A stretch of DNA of 64,000 nucleotides from Glaciihabitans sp. (GTDB lineage Bacteria > Actinomycetota > Actinomycetes > Actinomycetales > Microbacteriaceae), in the NCBI GenBank assembly GCA_025463785.1, contig JAODBD010000008.1:89345-153344 (forward strand), written 5' to 3'. The notes under the pieces were generated by a model. That model had not been told where the DNA came from. It saw only the letters and a program-made list of their open reading frames with translations, and searched no databases. The translations under genes and the position numbers were made by a program. Below are positions 17,582-26,310 of the stretch, piece by piece; position 1 is the first letter of the stretch, and every line of letters begins with the position of its first letter.

Positions 17582-18715
17582 GTGAACGACGACAACGGCT
17601 TCGGCGTACCAGCAGGCTGGTATCCCGACCCGCTCGGCCTACCGCAGATGCGGTGGTGGGATAACCACGGCTGGACCGAGCACACGACGGAGGCGCGCGC
17701 CCCAATCGTCATCCAGGAGGCCAAGCTGGCCTGGGCTGATGATGACCCTGCAGTCGACGAACTTCCGACGCGACGCGAGATGCGTGAGCGTGAGCGTGGC
17801 ACGGGCGCAGACGATGGCCTCGATGTCGACGGTTCACCGACCGCAGCGTCACTCCTTCAACTTGAGCCGCCTTCGTGGGATGCATTGCCTGCGGATGAGC
17901 CTGCTCCTGAGATCCTGCCGATCCCGGAATTCATCCCCTCGCACACGACCACGGGTGCTCCCGCAGCGACACCGCAGACGGTGCCGGCTTTTGCTGCCTC
18001 GACAGCACCCGCTGCGCAGGCCGTGTATGCACAGGATGCTGCGGCAACTACCGCTGCTGCCCGCACTCCCGGTACGCCGTGGGCACACGGCAAGGCTCCC
18101 AGCGCGAACACTCCGGGCGGCTGGGTCATTGCGCTTCTTCCGCTCGTTCAGCTCGTTGGCACCCTTCTCGTCGTCGCATCCGCTGGTGCGGGCGGCACGA
18201 ACGTTGCCGTCGTCCTGACGATCCTGATTGCTCCTTACTTCGTGTCGATCCCGTTCGCGGTCACCGACGAACGCGCACTTCGCCGCCACGGTTACGACCG
18301 CACGGCATCGTGGGCGTGGGTGTTGCTCTCCGGCCCGATCTATCTGATCGCCCGCGCAGTCAGCATCGTGATGCGCGCAGGAAACGGGTTTGGGCCCATC
18401 CTCGTGTGGGGTGCACTCGTAGTTCTGCAGGTCGGCTCCATTGTCGCCGTACCCGGTCTCGTCATCTCAGCCCTGCCGCAGGTGTTCTCAGACCAGGCCG
18501 CGCAGTCAATCGAGCAGGCAGCGACAGTCTTCGGTCCGATCTCGAGTGTTCATTGCCCGAGCCCGCCCGCAACCGTTATGGGCCAGGAGTTCAGCTGCAC
18601 GCTGAACACCATCGGTTCAGGCCAGACCTACCACGTGACCGCGAGCCTCGCACGTCAGAACGGCTGGATTGGCTGGGTTGTCACCGACTGGGGCAAGTAC
18701 AGCATGAGCCGCTAA
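17582..18715 (+). CDS. DUF2510 membrane protein with DUF4333-like tail
   Basis: 377 residues from GTG 17582. An N-terminal DUF2510 module (AGWYPDPLGLPQMRWWDNHGWTEH, about 8-32) is followed by a long Pro/Ala/Thr linker (about 60-170), four hydrophobic segments (about 180-305) and a C-terminal domain resembling DUF4333 (VHCPSPPATVMGQEFSCTL, VTASLARQNGWIGWVV) with two cysteines, which is probably extracytoplasmic. The module is thought to be a cytoplasmic interaction tag. A second DUF2510 gene follows. Confidence 0.85.
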   Translation: MNDDNGFGVPAGWYPDPLGLPQMRWWDNHGWTEHTTEARAPIVIQEAKLAWADDDPAVDELPTRREMRERERGTGADDGLDVDGSPTAASLLQLEPPSWDALPADEPAPEILPIPEFIPSHTTTGAPAATPQTVPAFAASTAPAAQAVYAQDAAATTAAARTPGTPWAHGKAPSANTPGGWVIALLPLVQLVGTLLVVASAGAGGTNVAVVLTILIAPYFVSIPFAVTDERALRRHGYDRTASWAWVLLSGPIYLIARAVSIVMRAGNGFGPILVWGALVVLQVGSIVAVPGLVISALPQVFSDQAAQSIEQAATVFGPISSVHCPSPPATVMGQEFSCTLNTIGSGQTYHVTASLARQNGWIGWVVTDWGKYSMSR

Positions 18716-18815
18716 GGACTGCGCCGAGAACCCTAGTTCTCAGCCAGCCTTACAGATCAGCGCCCTAGCTGGTAGTAACGTTCCGTCTCGGAAAGCCTTG
18801 TGTTTTCCGTTGATT

Positions 18816-18833
18816 CCCGGCCATCTGGCCGGG
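18816..18833 (+). other. Leader hairpin before second DUF2510 gene
   Basis: Perfect 7-bp stem CCCGGCC / GGCCGGG with loop ATCT, 31 bases before the chosen GTG start at 18864. Another short stem GAGAAC / GTTCTC (18726-18741) just after the first DUF2510 gene could be its terminator. Confidence 0.4.
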
Positions 18834-18863
18834 CCCGCAGCCACCCCGAAGGCGGTCCAACTC

Positions 18864-20042
18864 GTGTCAGATACGTCTACCTCTGGTGCCGGAGGCGCCG
18901 CCGGTCCGGGCTGGTACGCGGATCCTCATGATCCGAGGCAGTTGCGGTGGTGGAGCGGCACGACCTGGACCGACCACGTTTCGCCCATTGCGACGCCTGC
19001 GGCGACGGAACCGAGTGTCGCCCAGCCGGTCGTTGCCACGGAACCCACGGTTGCCCGGCAGCCTCCAGAGGACGCCCTGCCGTCGCGTCGAGCGCTGCGT
19101 GAGAACACGGCAGAGTCGATACCGCAGTCAAATCCGTCGGCGGCAACAACCTCGGCGCCAACCCCTGCGGTGACCCCGCCGAATGCGTGGAACCAGCCCC
19201 TGCTCCAGCCATCCGAGTCGTACCAATCGGCGCCGGCGCAGCCCTCAGCCTCTGATCCGGCCCCGTACCAGTTGTCGCCGGAGCAGAACGCGTGGAACCA
19301 GCCCGTGCAACCTGTGCAGCCAGCGCAGCCAGTCCAGCCAGCTGGCTACACGGAAGCGCCAGCGACGGCACAGACGCCCAGCTGGGGTCAGCCCGCAGAC
19401 CAGGCTCCGCAATCCTTCCAGATTCCGCCGGCCTATCAGCCCCCGAGCGCCCCGGTCACGGGGTCTGAGACGCCTTCCGGGCTCGACACGCTGTTTGGCA
19501 CGCCTGCCAACACTTCGCCGACCCCCGCGGCCGCATTGCCCCCTGCGGACGCCTTGCCCCCCATGGACGCCGCGCCCGCAACCTCGGACGGCCCGCAGTG
19601 GGGACTCGTTCACAACAGTCGCCGGTCGGATGCCGCGCGCAGGCCCGAGAGCGCGTCAACCGCGTGGGTATGGATCATCGCCATCTCGCCGCTGATCGCC
19701 GCCGGAGCTATTGGGTACGTGCTGTACCCACACGGGTTGGACTTCAGCAACTGGATGTTGCAGGCCGCAGCCGCTGCGCCCTACATTCTGGTGCTCCTGT
19801 TCGCCGTTGCCGACCGCAGCCGACTCTCGGCCCTCGGTCATGAGAATCCGGCGACCTGGGCCTGGGCAGTTCTGACGGCCCCCGTCTACCTGATCGCACG
19901 AGCCAACGTGATTCGCCGCGAGATGGGTGGCGGAGGCATCCCCCTGATCATCTGGGCCGTATGCGTTGTTCTCGCCATTGTTGGCTTCGTGGCATTCGGC
20001 CTCATCGAACACCACCCTCTGCTCGCTGGCCTCCCTGGCTGA
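18864..20042 (+). CDS. DUF2510 protein with long Pro/Gln-rich linker and membrane domain
   Basis: 392 residues from GTG 18864 (an upstream ATG at 18798 would add 22 residues without family similarity). DUF2510 module GPGWYADPHDPRQLRWWSGT near 10-40, then about 230 residues of Pro/Gln/Ala low-complexity sequence with repeated NAWNQP and QPVQPVQPAQP, then four hydrophobic helices (about 285-385). It ends without the extracytoplasmic domain of its neighbour. It is a tandem paralogue of the gene at 17582, with the same module and membrane layout. Confidence 0.83.
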   Translation: MSDTSTSGAGGAAGPGWYADPHDPRQLRWWSGTTWTDHVSPIATPAATEPSVAQPVVATEPTVARQPPEDALPSRRALRENTAESIPQSNPSAATTSAPTPAVTPPNAWNQPLLQPSESYQSAPAQPSASDPAPYQLSPEQNAWNQPVQPVQPAQPVQPAGYTEAPATAQTPSWGQPADQAPQSFQIPPAYQPPSAPVTGSETPSGLDTLFGTPANTSPTPAAALPPADALPPMDAAPATSDGPQWGLVHNSRRSDAARRPESASTAWVWIIAISPLIAAGAIGYVLYPHGLDFSNWMLQAAAAAPYILVLLFAVADRSRLSALGHENPATWAWAVLTAPVYLIARANVIRREMGGGGIPLIIWAVCVVLAIVGFVAFGLIEHHPLLAGLPG

Positions 20043-20508
20043 CGCTCGCATCACCTGATGCCGCTGTGATATCCACCAAAGGCTCACCCGCCTCATAGTC
20101 GTCCTCGGCGATCCAGCGCACGCCGGTGCGATGCGAGAGCAGCATGCCACGGAGTTTCACCCCGCCCTCGGCGCACGCTGCCTTCAGCGACCTGGCCCAC
20201 ACCGCATCCTGAGCCGTCAGCCGCGCTGCGCCGTACCGCTCCCACACGGTCACGATCGAGCTCGCGTCGATTTCGATCATGACCTCACTGAGTTGCGCAA
20301 CCAGCTGTGCCGTTTCGTCGTCTGTTGGACTCGACGGCAGGCCATCGACGGGGATCATTAACGGAAGCTGAACGCCTTCGCTGTCGAGGAACATGAACCA
20401 CAACTGCCGCGTGTTGGCGCGTCCGATGAGCTGGCTTACCCGCTCTTCGATCTCGCTGTCAGTTGTGAGCGGTGCCAGCTGGGCTTCTTCATAGGGGATC
20501 GGATTCAT
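20002..20508 (-). CDS. Hypothetical protein, about 168 aa
   Basis: Begins MNPIPYEEAQLAPLTTDSEI (an ATG ten codons upstream is also in frame). It contains RQLWFMFLDSEGVQLPLMIP and IDASSIVTVWERYGAARLT, which read like a compact alpha/beta domain common in Microbacteriaceae as an uncharacterised protein. No signal or membrane segment. Its 3' end overlaps the convergent DUF2510 gene by 41 bases. Role unknown. Confidence 0.65.
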   Translation of the reverse strand: MNPIPYEEAQLAPLTTDSEIEERVSQLIGRANTRQLWFMFLDSEGVQLPLMIPVDGLPSSPTDDETAQLVAQLSEVMIEIDASSIVTVWERYGAARLTAQDAVWARSLKAACAEGGVKLRGMLLSHRTGVRWIAEDDYEAGEPLVDITAASGDASVSQGGQRAEGGVR

Positions 20509-20619
20509 GGGAACAACTCTTTCGCCGGAGGAGCCCATTCCTGCGCGACGGCGACGATTGGGGGATGATCATTTCGCCTGTCGTGCGGTGGAGGAGATGC
20601 GAGCGGCAAGAATGGAGCC

Positions 20620-21510
20620 ATGTCGCGAACCGTTCTTGTCATCCTGAATCAACCGTCACTTGACACGCCCGCGCACCACAGCGGAGCGAGCGAGTATGCC
20701 CTGGTCGATCCCGCCGTTCCACACTTGAACGTGCTCGACCTGGCAGCGACCCGTGGTGACGGGATTTTTGAGTCGCTGAGTATCACCGCCGGCCGGCCGC
20801 ACGCGATCGACGCGCACCTGCGCCGTTTCGCGGCCTCAGCACGAAAGCTCGACCTCCCAGCACCCGATCTGAATGCTTGGCGGGACGCGATCCACGCAGT
20901 CGTCGCCGAGCTTGATCCGGTCGCCGAGGCCGTCGTCAAGATTGTGATGTCGCGCGGCGTCGAAGGGGACGTCAAGCCGACCGGATGGGCGTACGCGTGG
21001 CCGTCGCCGGATTATCGGGCCGCTCGCGAAGACGGAATTAGCGTCATCACGCTCGACCGCGGCTATCGCCACGACATCGAGCAAACGGCACCGTGGCTGT
21101 TGACGGGCGCGAAGACGCTCTCCTATGCCATCAATCGTGCGGTCCTGCGCGAAGCGGCCAAGCGCGGCGCAGACGACGTGATCTTCGTGAGCTCGGACGG
21201 TTTCATTCTCGAGGGTCCTACCTCGAGTGTGCTGTTTCGACGCGCAAACGCGATCCTGACGCCCGGGACCGGCCTCGGCATCCTCGAGGGGACAACGCAG
21301 GGTGACCTGTTCGCCTGGGCCCGGACTCGGGGCATGGAGACCGGATTCGAGCTGCTTACGCCTGCCCAGCTCGCCGAATCGGACGCAATCTGGCTGGTCT
21401 CGAGCGGGAGGCAGGCGGCACCCGTGCGGGAGATCGATGGTGTGCCCCACACGATCGACCGAGAGCTGAGCGCCGCGATGAATGCATTCCTGCTGGACCG
21501 CACGCGGTAG
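20620..21510 (+). CDS. Aminotransferase class IV / aminodeoxychorismate lyase-like
   Basis: 296 residues of the fold-type IV PLP enzymes. RGDGIFESLSITAGRPHAIDAHLRRF marks the N-terminal domain; the PLP lysine is Lys165 in LLTGAKTLSYAINRA; the phosphate-binding GPTSSVLF and GTTQGDLF segments follow. It fits 4-amino-4-deoxychorismate lyase (PabC, for folate) better than branched-chain transaminase by size and context, but pabA/pabB are not adjacent, so a D-amino-acid transaminase role remains possible. Confidence 0.82.
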   Translation: MSRTVLVILNQPSLDTPAHHSGASEYALVDPAVPHLNVLDLAATRGDGIFESLSITAGRPHAIDAHLRRFAASARKLDLPAPDLNAWRDAIHAVVAELDPVAEAVVKIVMSRGVEGDVKPTGWAYAWPSPDYRAAREDGISVITLDRGYRHDIEQTAPWLLTGAKTLSYAINRAVLREAAKRGADDVIFVSSDGFILEGPTSSVLFRRANAILTPGTGLGILEGTTQGDLFAWARTRGMETGFELLTPAQLAESDAIWLVSSGRQAAPVREIDGVPHTIDRELSAAMNAFLLDRTR

Positions 21511-21823
21511 CCGCGATGCTGGTGTCGGCTGGGAAGTGGGAGGAGCCGGGGCGGCGACCGATAATTGCGATGAGCCATAAATTCCGGAAGAGCTACCCCC
21601 GTAAATTTCCGGATGACTCACGCCCGGCCGCCGCACCCGAGTGTCCCCCTGTAGTGCTTGTATGTAAGTTATGCCGTTTGGCCACAACCGCGCTCCCCCC
21701 AGTGTGGGGCACGCAGGAATCGGGACGATTGGGCAGACCCAGCAGCGCAGAAATGCCCTGCCGAAGACGGCGTGGCGGGTCAACTCGTCCCCTCCGGAAA
21801 CCTGTCGGGCGTAGGGTCAAAGG
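21511..21823. other. Intergenic region upstream of maltokinase with repeated motifs
   Basis: 313 bases without a credible gene. It contains a near-repeat TAAATTCCGGA (21578-21588) / TAAATTTCCGGA (21602-21613) and two C5 blocks, CTACCCCC ending at 21600 and GTCCCCCT at 21643-21650. The same two C5 contexts occur upstream of the NERD gene at 2023-2047. A promoter for the maltokinase gene is expected here. Confidence 0.4.
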
Positions 21824-23179
21824 GTGAGTGCACACGCTGGCACCGACGAATTCGGCCTCCCCGACGCGCTCGCGACCTGGGTCGCGAAGCAGCGCTGGTA
21901 TGCGGGCAAAGGGTCCGAGCCGCGGCTCGAACGCATCGGCGGCTGGTCCATCGGCGACGAGACCGTGCGCATAACGACCCACTACATTCTCGACCGAGGC
22001 GTGACATCCATTCGCCTTTACCAGGTGCCGCTCACCGAACGTACGGTGCCCCTCGACGACATCAAGGCAATCGATATCGTGGATGGCCGATACATCTACG
22101 ACGCCCCTCACGATCCCGCATATGCGCCTGCGCTGCTTGGACTCATCCTCACGGAGGGGACAGTCGAGGACGCGCGCGGACATCGGCAGCCGGGCACTCC
22201 CCCGCTGGTCGTCACGAACTCGGCGGTGCTGCGCGGCGAGCAATCGAACACGTCGATCATTTGCGAGGTCGATGGCGGCGCGCCCGTCATCATCAAGGTT
22301 TTTCGCGCCCTTCACCACGGGAACAACCCTGATGTCGTCCTCCAGTCCGCAATTGCTGCGGCCGGATCCCCACTGGTGCCGACATCGGTTGGCTACCTCT
22401 CCGGCGAGTGGCGCGACAGCGGTCGGCCCGACCAGATCGCCCGCGGCCATCTTGCCTTCGCACAGGAGTTCATCCCGGGCGCCAAAGACGCCTGGCGCCT
22501 CGCCCTCTCGTCAGCTCTCACCGGCACGGACTTCTCGGTCGAAGCACGCGCGCTGGGCGAGGCGACATCGCAGGTTCATGCAACTCTCGCCGCGGTTCTG
22601 CCCACGAGACAGCCGACGGCAGCTGACATCGACGAAATCATCGCGGGAATGCGCGGTCGACTGGATCTTGCAATCGAGGAGGTACCTTCGCTCGCGGAGT
22701 ATCGCCTGTTGATTGAGAGTGTTTTCGAGGGTGCTCGCGATGCACCGTGGCCCGCACTCCAGCGCATTCACGGCGACTTCCACCTCGGGCAGGTGCTCGA
22801 GGCACCGGGCCGCGGCTGGGTACTCGTCGACTTCGAGGGCGAGCCGCTTCGCGCGATGACCGAGCGCTCTGAACCCGATGTGACGCTTCGGGATGTCGCC
22901 GGCATGCTTCGCTCGTTCGACTACGCAGCAGGATCGGTTGCGCTGACGAGCGGCGGCGAGACCCCCGCCGAGTGGGCATCGGCTGCGAGGCACAGTTTTA
23001 TCGACGGTTACATCGCTGGGTCGGGCAAGAATGTCCGTGATCATCGTGAACTCCTCGACGCCTTCGAGATCGACAAGGCGCTTTACGAGGCCGTGTACGA
23101 GGCTCGCAATCGGCCCGACTGGATCGAAATCCCGGTCGCTGCCATCCGTCGGCTCGCTGAACGACGCGCTCGACTCTAG
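21824..23179 (+). CDS. Maltokinase-like phosphotransferase
   Basis: 451 residues from GTG 21824. The N-terminal cap LATWVAKQRWYAGKG is diagnostic of maltokinases; the kinase lobe carries VIIKVFRALHHGNNPDV, and the catalytic loop IHGDFHLGQVL with the Asp-Phe-Glu motif VDFEGEP. It phosphorylates maltose with ATP to maltose 1-phosphate, a precursor for alpha-glucan synthesis by GlgE, or recycles trehalose-derived maltose. Neither treS nor glgE is adjacent, so the pathway is inferred from family knowledge. Confidence 0.88.
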   Translation: MSAHAGTDEFGLPDALATWVAKQRWYAGKGSEPRLERIGGWSIGDETVRITTHYILDRGVTSIRLYQVPLTERTVPLDDIKAIDIVDGRYIYDAPHDPAYAPALLGLILTEGTVEDARGHRQPGTPPLVVTNSAVLRGEQSNTSIICEVDGGAPVIIKVFRALHHGNNPDVVLQSAIAAAGSPLVPTSVGYLSGEWRDSGRPDQIARGHLAFAQEFIPGAKDAWRLALSSALTGTDFSVEARALGEATSQVHATLAAVLPTRQPTAADIDEIIAGMRGRLDLAIEEVPSLAEYRLLIESVFEGARDAPWPALQRIHGDFHLGQVLEAPGRGWVLVDFEGEPLRAMTERSEPDVTLRDVAGMLRSFDYAAGSVALTSGGETPAEWASAARHSFIDGYIAGSGKNVRDHRELLDAFEIDKALYEAVYEARNRPDWIEIPVAAIRRLAERRARL

Positions 23180-23228
23180 CCAGAAGCGGTTCGTTAGCGT
23201 ATCTAACGATTTGGCGCAAGGCCTTTAT

Positions 23229-23242
23229 CCCCCGTTTGGGGG
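23229..23242. promoter_or_regulatory. CCCCC-N4-GGGGG dyad upstream of DksA-like gene
   Basis: CCCCCGTTTGGGGG, 17 bases before the ATG at 23259, flanked by TTTAT on the left and TGG on the right. It matches the CCCCCA-AAC-TGGGGG dyad at 2274-2288, so a shared regulator or RNA element is possible. Confidence 0.4.
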
Positions 23243-23258
23243 TGGCTGTAATTGACCC

Positions 23259-23690
23259 ATGACCGGGATCGCTGAACGTCCACTACTCACCTCAACGCAG
23301 ACTCCTTCCGCCAAGCGGGCACTATCGTCACGTCAGCGCTCGCGCATGCGGAGCCATCTCGTTGCAGACCGGGAACAGGCACGCATCGTGATCGAACGAA
23401 CTCACGATGAAATGGCCGCGTTTGTCCTGGCCCGAAACGACGCTCCCACCGACGACGAGCACGATCCCGAGGGTCCAACGCTCGCGTTCGAACGTTCGCA
23501 GGCCTCAGCCATGCTGGCCCAGTCGATCCAGCATGTCGCTGACATTGACGCGGCCCTCGTGCGGATGGATGCGGGCACCTACGGCTTGTGCACCAAGTGT
23601 GGCAATGAGATCGCTGTCGGTCGACTGCAGGTTCGCCCGCAGGCGCCGCTCTGCATCGCCTGCGCCGAACGGGCATCCCGCTGGAATTAG
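23259..23690 (+). CDS. TraR/DksA-family zinc-finger protein
   Basis: 143 residues. The N-terminal half is a charged helical hairpin (REQARIVIERTHDEMAAFV); the C-terminus has the zinc finger CTKCGNEIAVGRLQVRP followed by CIACAERA. Members bind the RNA polymerase secondary channel and tune transcription in stringent conditions. Preceded by a C5/G5 dyad. Confidence 0.88.
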   Translation: MTGIAERPLLTSTQTPSAKRALSSRQRSRMRSHLVADREQARIVIERTHDEMAAFVLARNDAPTDDEHDPEGPTLAFERSQASAMLAQSIQHVADIDAALVRMDAGTYGLCTKCGNEIAVGRLQVRPQAPLCIACAERASRWN

Positions 23691-23783
23691 TGGGCAGCGT
23701 TCTCGCGCAGTTGACTTGCCCCGTTATGCATCCAGCCGCGTGGCGGTCACAAATATTTCATCTGCTGGTAGTCGACTATGTGA

Positions 23784-24722
23784 GTGAGCATTCGCATTGC
23801 CGAATACCCGAGGCCGGACCACTTCCTGCTGCACGTAAGCGATACCCACCTGCTTGCGGGCGCGGGCAAGCTGTACGACCGCGTCAACAGCGAGCGGTAT
23901 CTACGTGAACTCTTCGCGGAACTCGAGTCTTCGCGGGGCAGGCCGGAGGCCATCATCTTCACGGGTGATCTGGCCGACAAGGGTGAGCCGGATGCCTACG
24001 ATCGGCTGCGTGCGATCGTCGAGCCGGCCGCGGCTCGCCTCGGCGCCCAGGTCATCTGGGTGATGGGAAACCACGACGACCGCGCCTCGTTCCGCGAGCG
24101 GTTGCTTGGCGAGGTGCCGACCATGAACGCGGTTGATCGCGTATACGACGTTCACGGTCTTCGCGTCATCACGATCGATACAAGCGTTCCCGGGCATCAC
24201 CACGGCCAAGTGACACCGTCACAACTCGACTGGCTGGCTGAGGAGCTCTCTGTCCCGTCAGCCCAGGGTTCGATCCTTGCCATGCACCACCCACCGCTGC
24301 CGAGCGTCCTTGACCTCGCAGTGGCCGTCGAGCTCCGCGACCAGGCTGGCCTGCGCGAAGTGCTCGAAGGCAGCGATGTTCGCAGCATTATCGCCGGGCA
24401 CCTGCACTACTCATCGACGGGAACCTTTGCCGGCATTCCGGTGTCCGTCGCCTCAGCGGTCTGCTACACGCAGGATCTCAACGTTCCCGTCGGTGGCACT
24501 CGCGGGCGTGACGGGGCGCGCGCATTCAACCTGGTGCATGTGTATGACGACGGTGTTCTGCACTCTGTCGTGCCACTCGGTGAATACGCGACTCTCGACT
24601 ACGTGGATGCCGCGGAGACCAACCGGCGGCTGGCGGATTCCGGAATTCTCATCCCCGCATCCGTGCGTAAGCCGGTCGTTCAGGACCCGCCTATGACGAT
24701 GCCGATTCCTGTGATGGCGTGA
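23784..24722 (+). CDS. Metallophosphoesterase (CpdA-like)
   Basis: 312 residues from GTG 23784. Calcineurin-type motifs in order: HVSDTHL (DxH), [14 protein letters not shown] (GD), [11 protein letters not shown] (GNHD), AMHHPPLP, and AGHLHYSS (GHxH). These are the di-metal ligands of the class III cyclic nucleotide phosphodiesterases (CpdA). Likely hydrolyses cAMP or other phosphoesters in the cytoplasm. The last 32 bases overlap the convergent Stealth gene. Confidence 0.88.
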   Translation: MSIRIAEYPRPDHFLLHVSDTHLLAGAGKLYDRVNSERYLRELFAELESSRGRPEAIIFTGDLADKGEPDAYDRLRAIVEPAAARLGAQVIWVMGNHDDRASFRERLLGEVPTMNAVDRVYDVHGLRVITIDTSVPGHHHGQVTPSQLDWLAEELSVPSAQGSILAMHHPPLPSVLDLAVAVELRDQAGLREVLEGSDVRSIIAGHLHYSSTGTFAGIPVSVASAVCYTQDLNVPVGGTRGRDGARAFNLVHVYDDGVLHSVVPLGEYATLDYVDAAETNRRLADSGILIPASVRKPVVQDPPMTMPIPVMA

Positions 24723-26310
24723 CCATCGTTGGTGTGACGCTGTCGATCCCGCGCTTTTCCCATGGCGCTGGAATCGGGAAATAGCGGTTCAGGAAATCGA
24801 GCACGGCCCGCGTGCGCGTCTCGATCGAGATCTCGGGGACGCTGCCGTCGTTGAGGCAGAAGAAGGTCTGGTCCCGGTGGCGCAGAAGTTCGCGCATCTG
24901 GCGAATCGCCGACTTTAGCGTCGTTTCGACGTAGGTCACTTTGGCATCCGTCTGGACAACTGCGCGGCCGGTCATGAGCGCGTAGTAGTGATACAGGGAG
25001 TTCGTCACCGAAATGTCGGTGCTCGAGCGAAACGGGCTCGCCGCCGTTCGCGCGAACTCGACGGGGAATTCCTGCTCCATCTCCAGCAGCACGCTCTTGC
25101 GCAGCGGGGTGGGGGCATGCTCGAGGTGCCTGGTCGTCACCCGACCGAACTTCGATCGAAGTACTCCGCGATTAACGCGGGCCGCATTCTCGAAGCCACT
25201 GCGTTCGGGGTGATTGTCGCCGAGACCGATACGGGTCGTCGCTTCAATGAAGCGCGTAACGCCGCCGGGCGAGAAGAACAGGTCTGGACTGACGGGACGC
25301 GCAAAGAACATGTCGTCGTTCGAGTACAGGAAGTGTTCGCTGAGGCCGTCGATGTGCTGGAGCTGACTCTCGATCGCGTGCGAATTGTGCGTTGGCAGGT
25401 TGGCGTGGTCGACGAAGAAATCTTCGCTTCGCACGATCGTGACCGAGGGATGCTCGTCGAGCCAGGTCGGCACCGGCGAATCGGTCACGATGAAGATGCG
25501 ACGCACCCACGGTGCATACAGATACACGCTGCGCAGCGCGTACTTCAGTTCGTCGAGTTGGCGATAGCGCGCCTCGGAGTCGTCGCCCTCGCCCACCACG
25601 TAAGTCTGCATGCGCAGGGCACGGGCGCGCTGGAACTCGGCGGACGAGCCATCCACCCAGGAGAACACGATGTCGATGTCGAAGGTCACATCGCTGACGA
25701 GAGGTGAGTACATACCGGCGATCGTGCGCCACTCGCGCCCGTGCAGATCGACGGTCGCTTCGACTGCCTCCTGCCGCGGAATCGTCATGCGCATCACCGC
25801 GTTGGGCGCCGGCGCCACGATCTCGTCGACGCCAAACTTCCAGAACTCGAAACGAACGCCGTTGGATGCGCCATAACGGAGGCGCCCTGAGGGATCGATG
25901 CGGGGGCGAAACAGGGTCAGGATGCGCGCCGCGTTCGATGACGACAGCCTGCCATCCGCGATGAAGAGCGCGGGATGCCCTGACACCTTCGAATAGAACG
26001 GTTCGTTGGCAAATGCAGAGGCGAGCGCCCGAGCGACGTCGCCGCGCCGCTTGATGTCGACGGCGAGGGTCGTCGCACGATGCTCGCCGCGAATCAGCAG
26101 GTATTCGATAGCGGCGGTGTCGAGCACGTCGGCGATGGCAAGGAGATCCTCGATCGTTGCCTGCTGCGGCGTGAGGCGCTGGTTGAGCAGGGTGAACTGG
26201 CCCTTCCGAAGGACAACGTCATCGCGCTCGAAGGTGCGAACGCCCGCCCTCGGGTCAACAATGCGCAGGCCGCGCTCGGCACGGTCGGTCTCGGACTCGC
26301 CGGGCGTCAC
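24691..26310 (-). CDS. Stealth-family phosphotransferase with N-terminal extension
   Basis: 539 residues. The four Stealth conserved regions are present: CR1 [13 protein letters not shown] (211-223), CR2 [20 protein letters not shown] (248-267) with [17 protein letters not shown]3 [16 protein letters not shown] to [12 protein letters not shown] (305-340), CR4 [17 protein letters not shown] (397-413). Stealth proteins transfer sugar phosphates (hexose-1-phosphoryltransferases, also GlcNAc-1-phosphotransferase in animals) in capsule or cell-wall glycopolymer synthesis. The first 200 residues are an extension of unknown role. ATG overlaps the stop of the SNF2 gene (ATGA), so the two are co-translated. 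Confidence 0.92.
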   Translation of the reverse strand: MTPGESETDRAERGLRIVDPRAGVRTFERDDVVLRKGQFTLLNQRLTPQQATIEDLLAIADVLDTAAIEYLLIRGEHRATTLAVDIKRRGDVARALASAFANEPFYSKVSGHPALFIADGRLSSSNAARILTLFRPRIDPSGRLRYGASNGVRFEFWKFGVDEIVAPAPNAVMRMTIPRQEAVEATVDLHGREWRTIAGMYSPLVSDVTFDIDIVFSWVDGSSAEFQRARALRMQTYVVGEGDDSEARYRQLDELKYALRSVYLYAPWVRRIFIVTDSPVPTWLDEHPSVTIVRSEDFFVDHANLPTHNSHAIESQLQHIDGLSEHFLYSNDDMFFARPVSPDLFFSPGGVTRFIEATTRIGLGDNHPERSGFENAARVNRGVLRSKFGRVTTRHLEHAPTPLRKSVLLEMEQEFPVEFARTAASPFRSSTDISVTNSLYHYYALMTGRAVVQTDAKVTYVETTLKSAIRQMRELLRHRDQTFFCLNDGSVPEISIETRTRAVLDFLNRYFPIPAPWEKRGIDSVTPTMVTPSQESASS

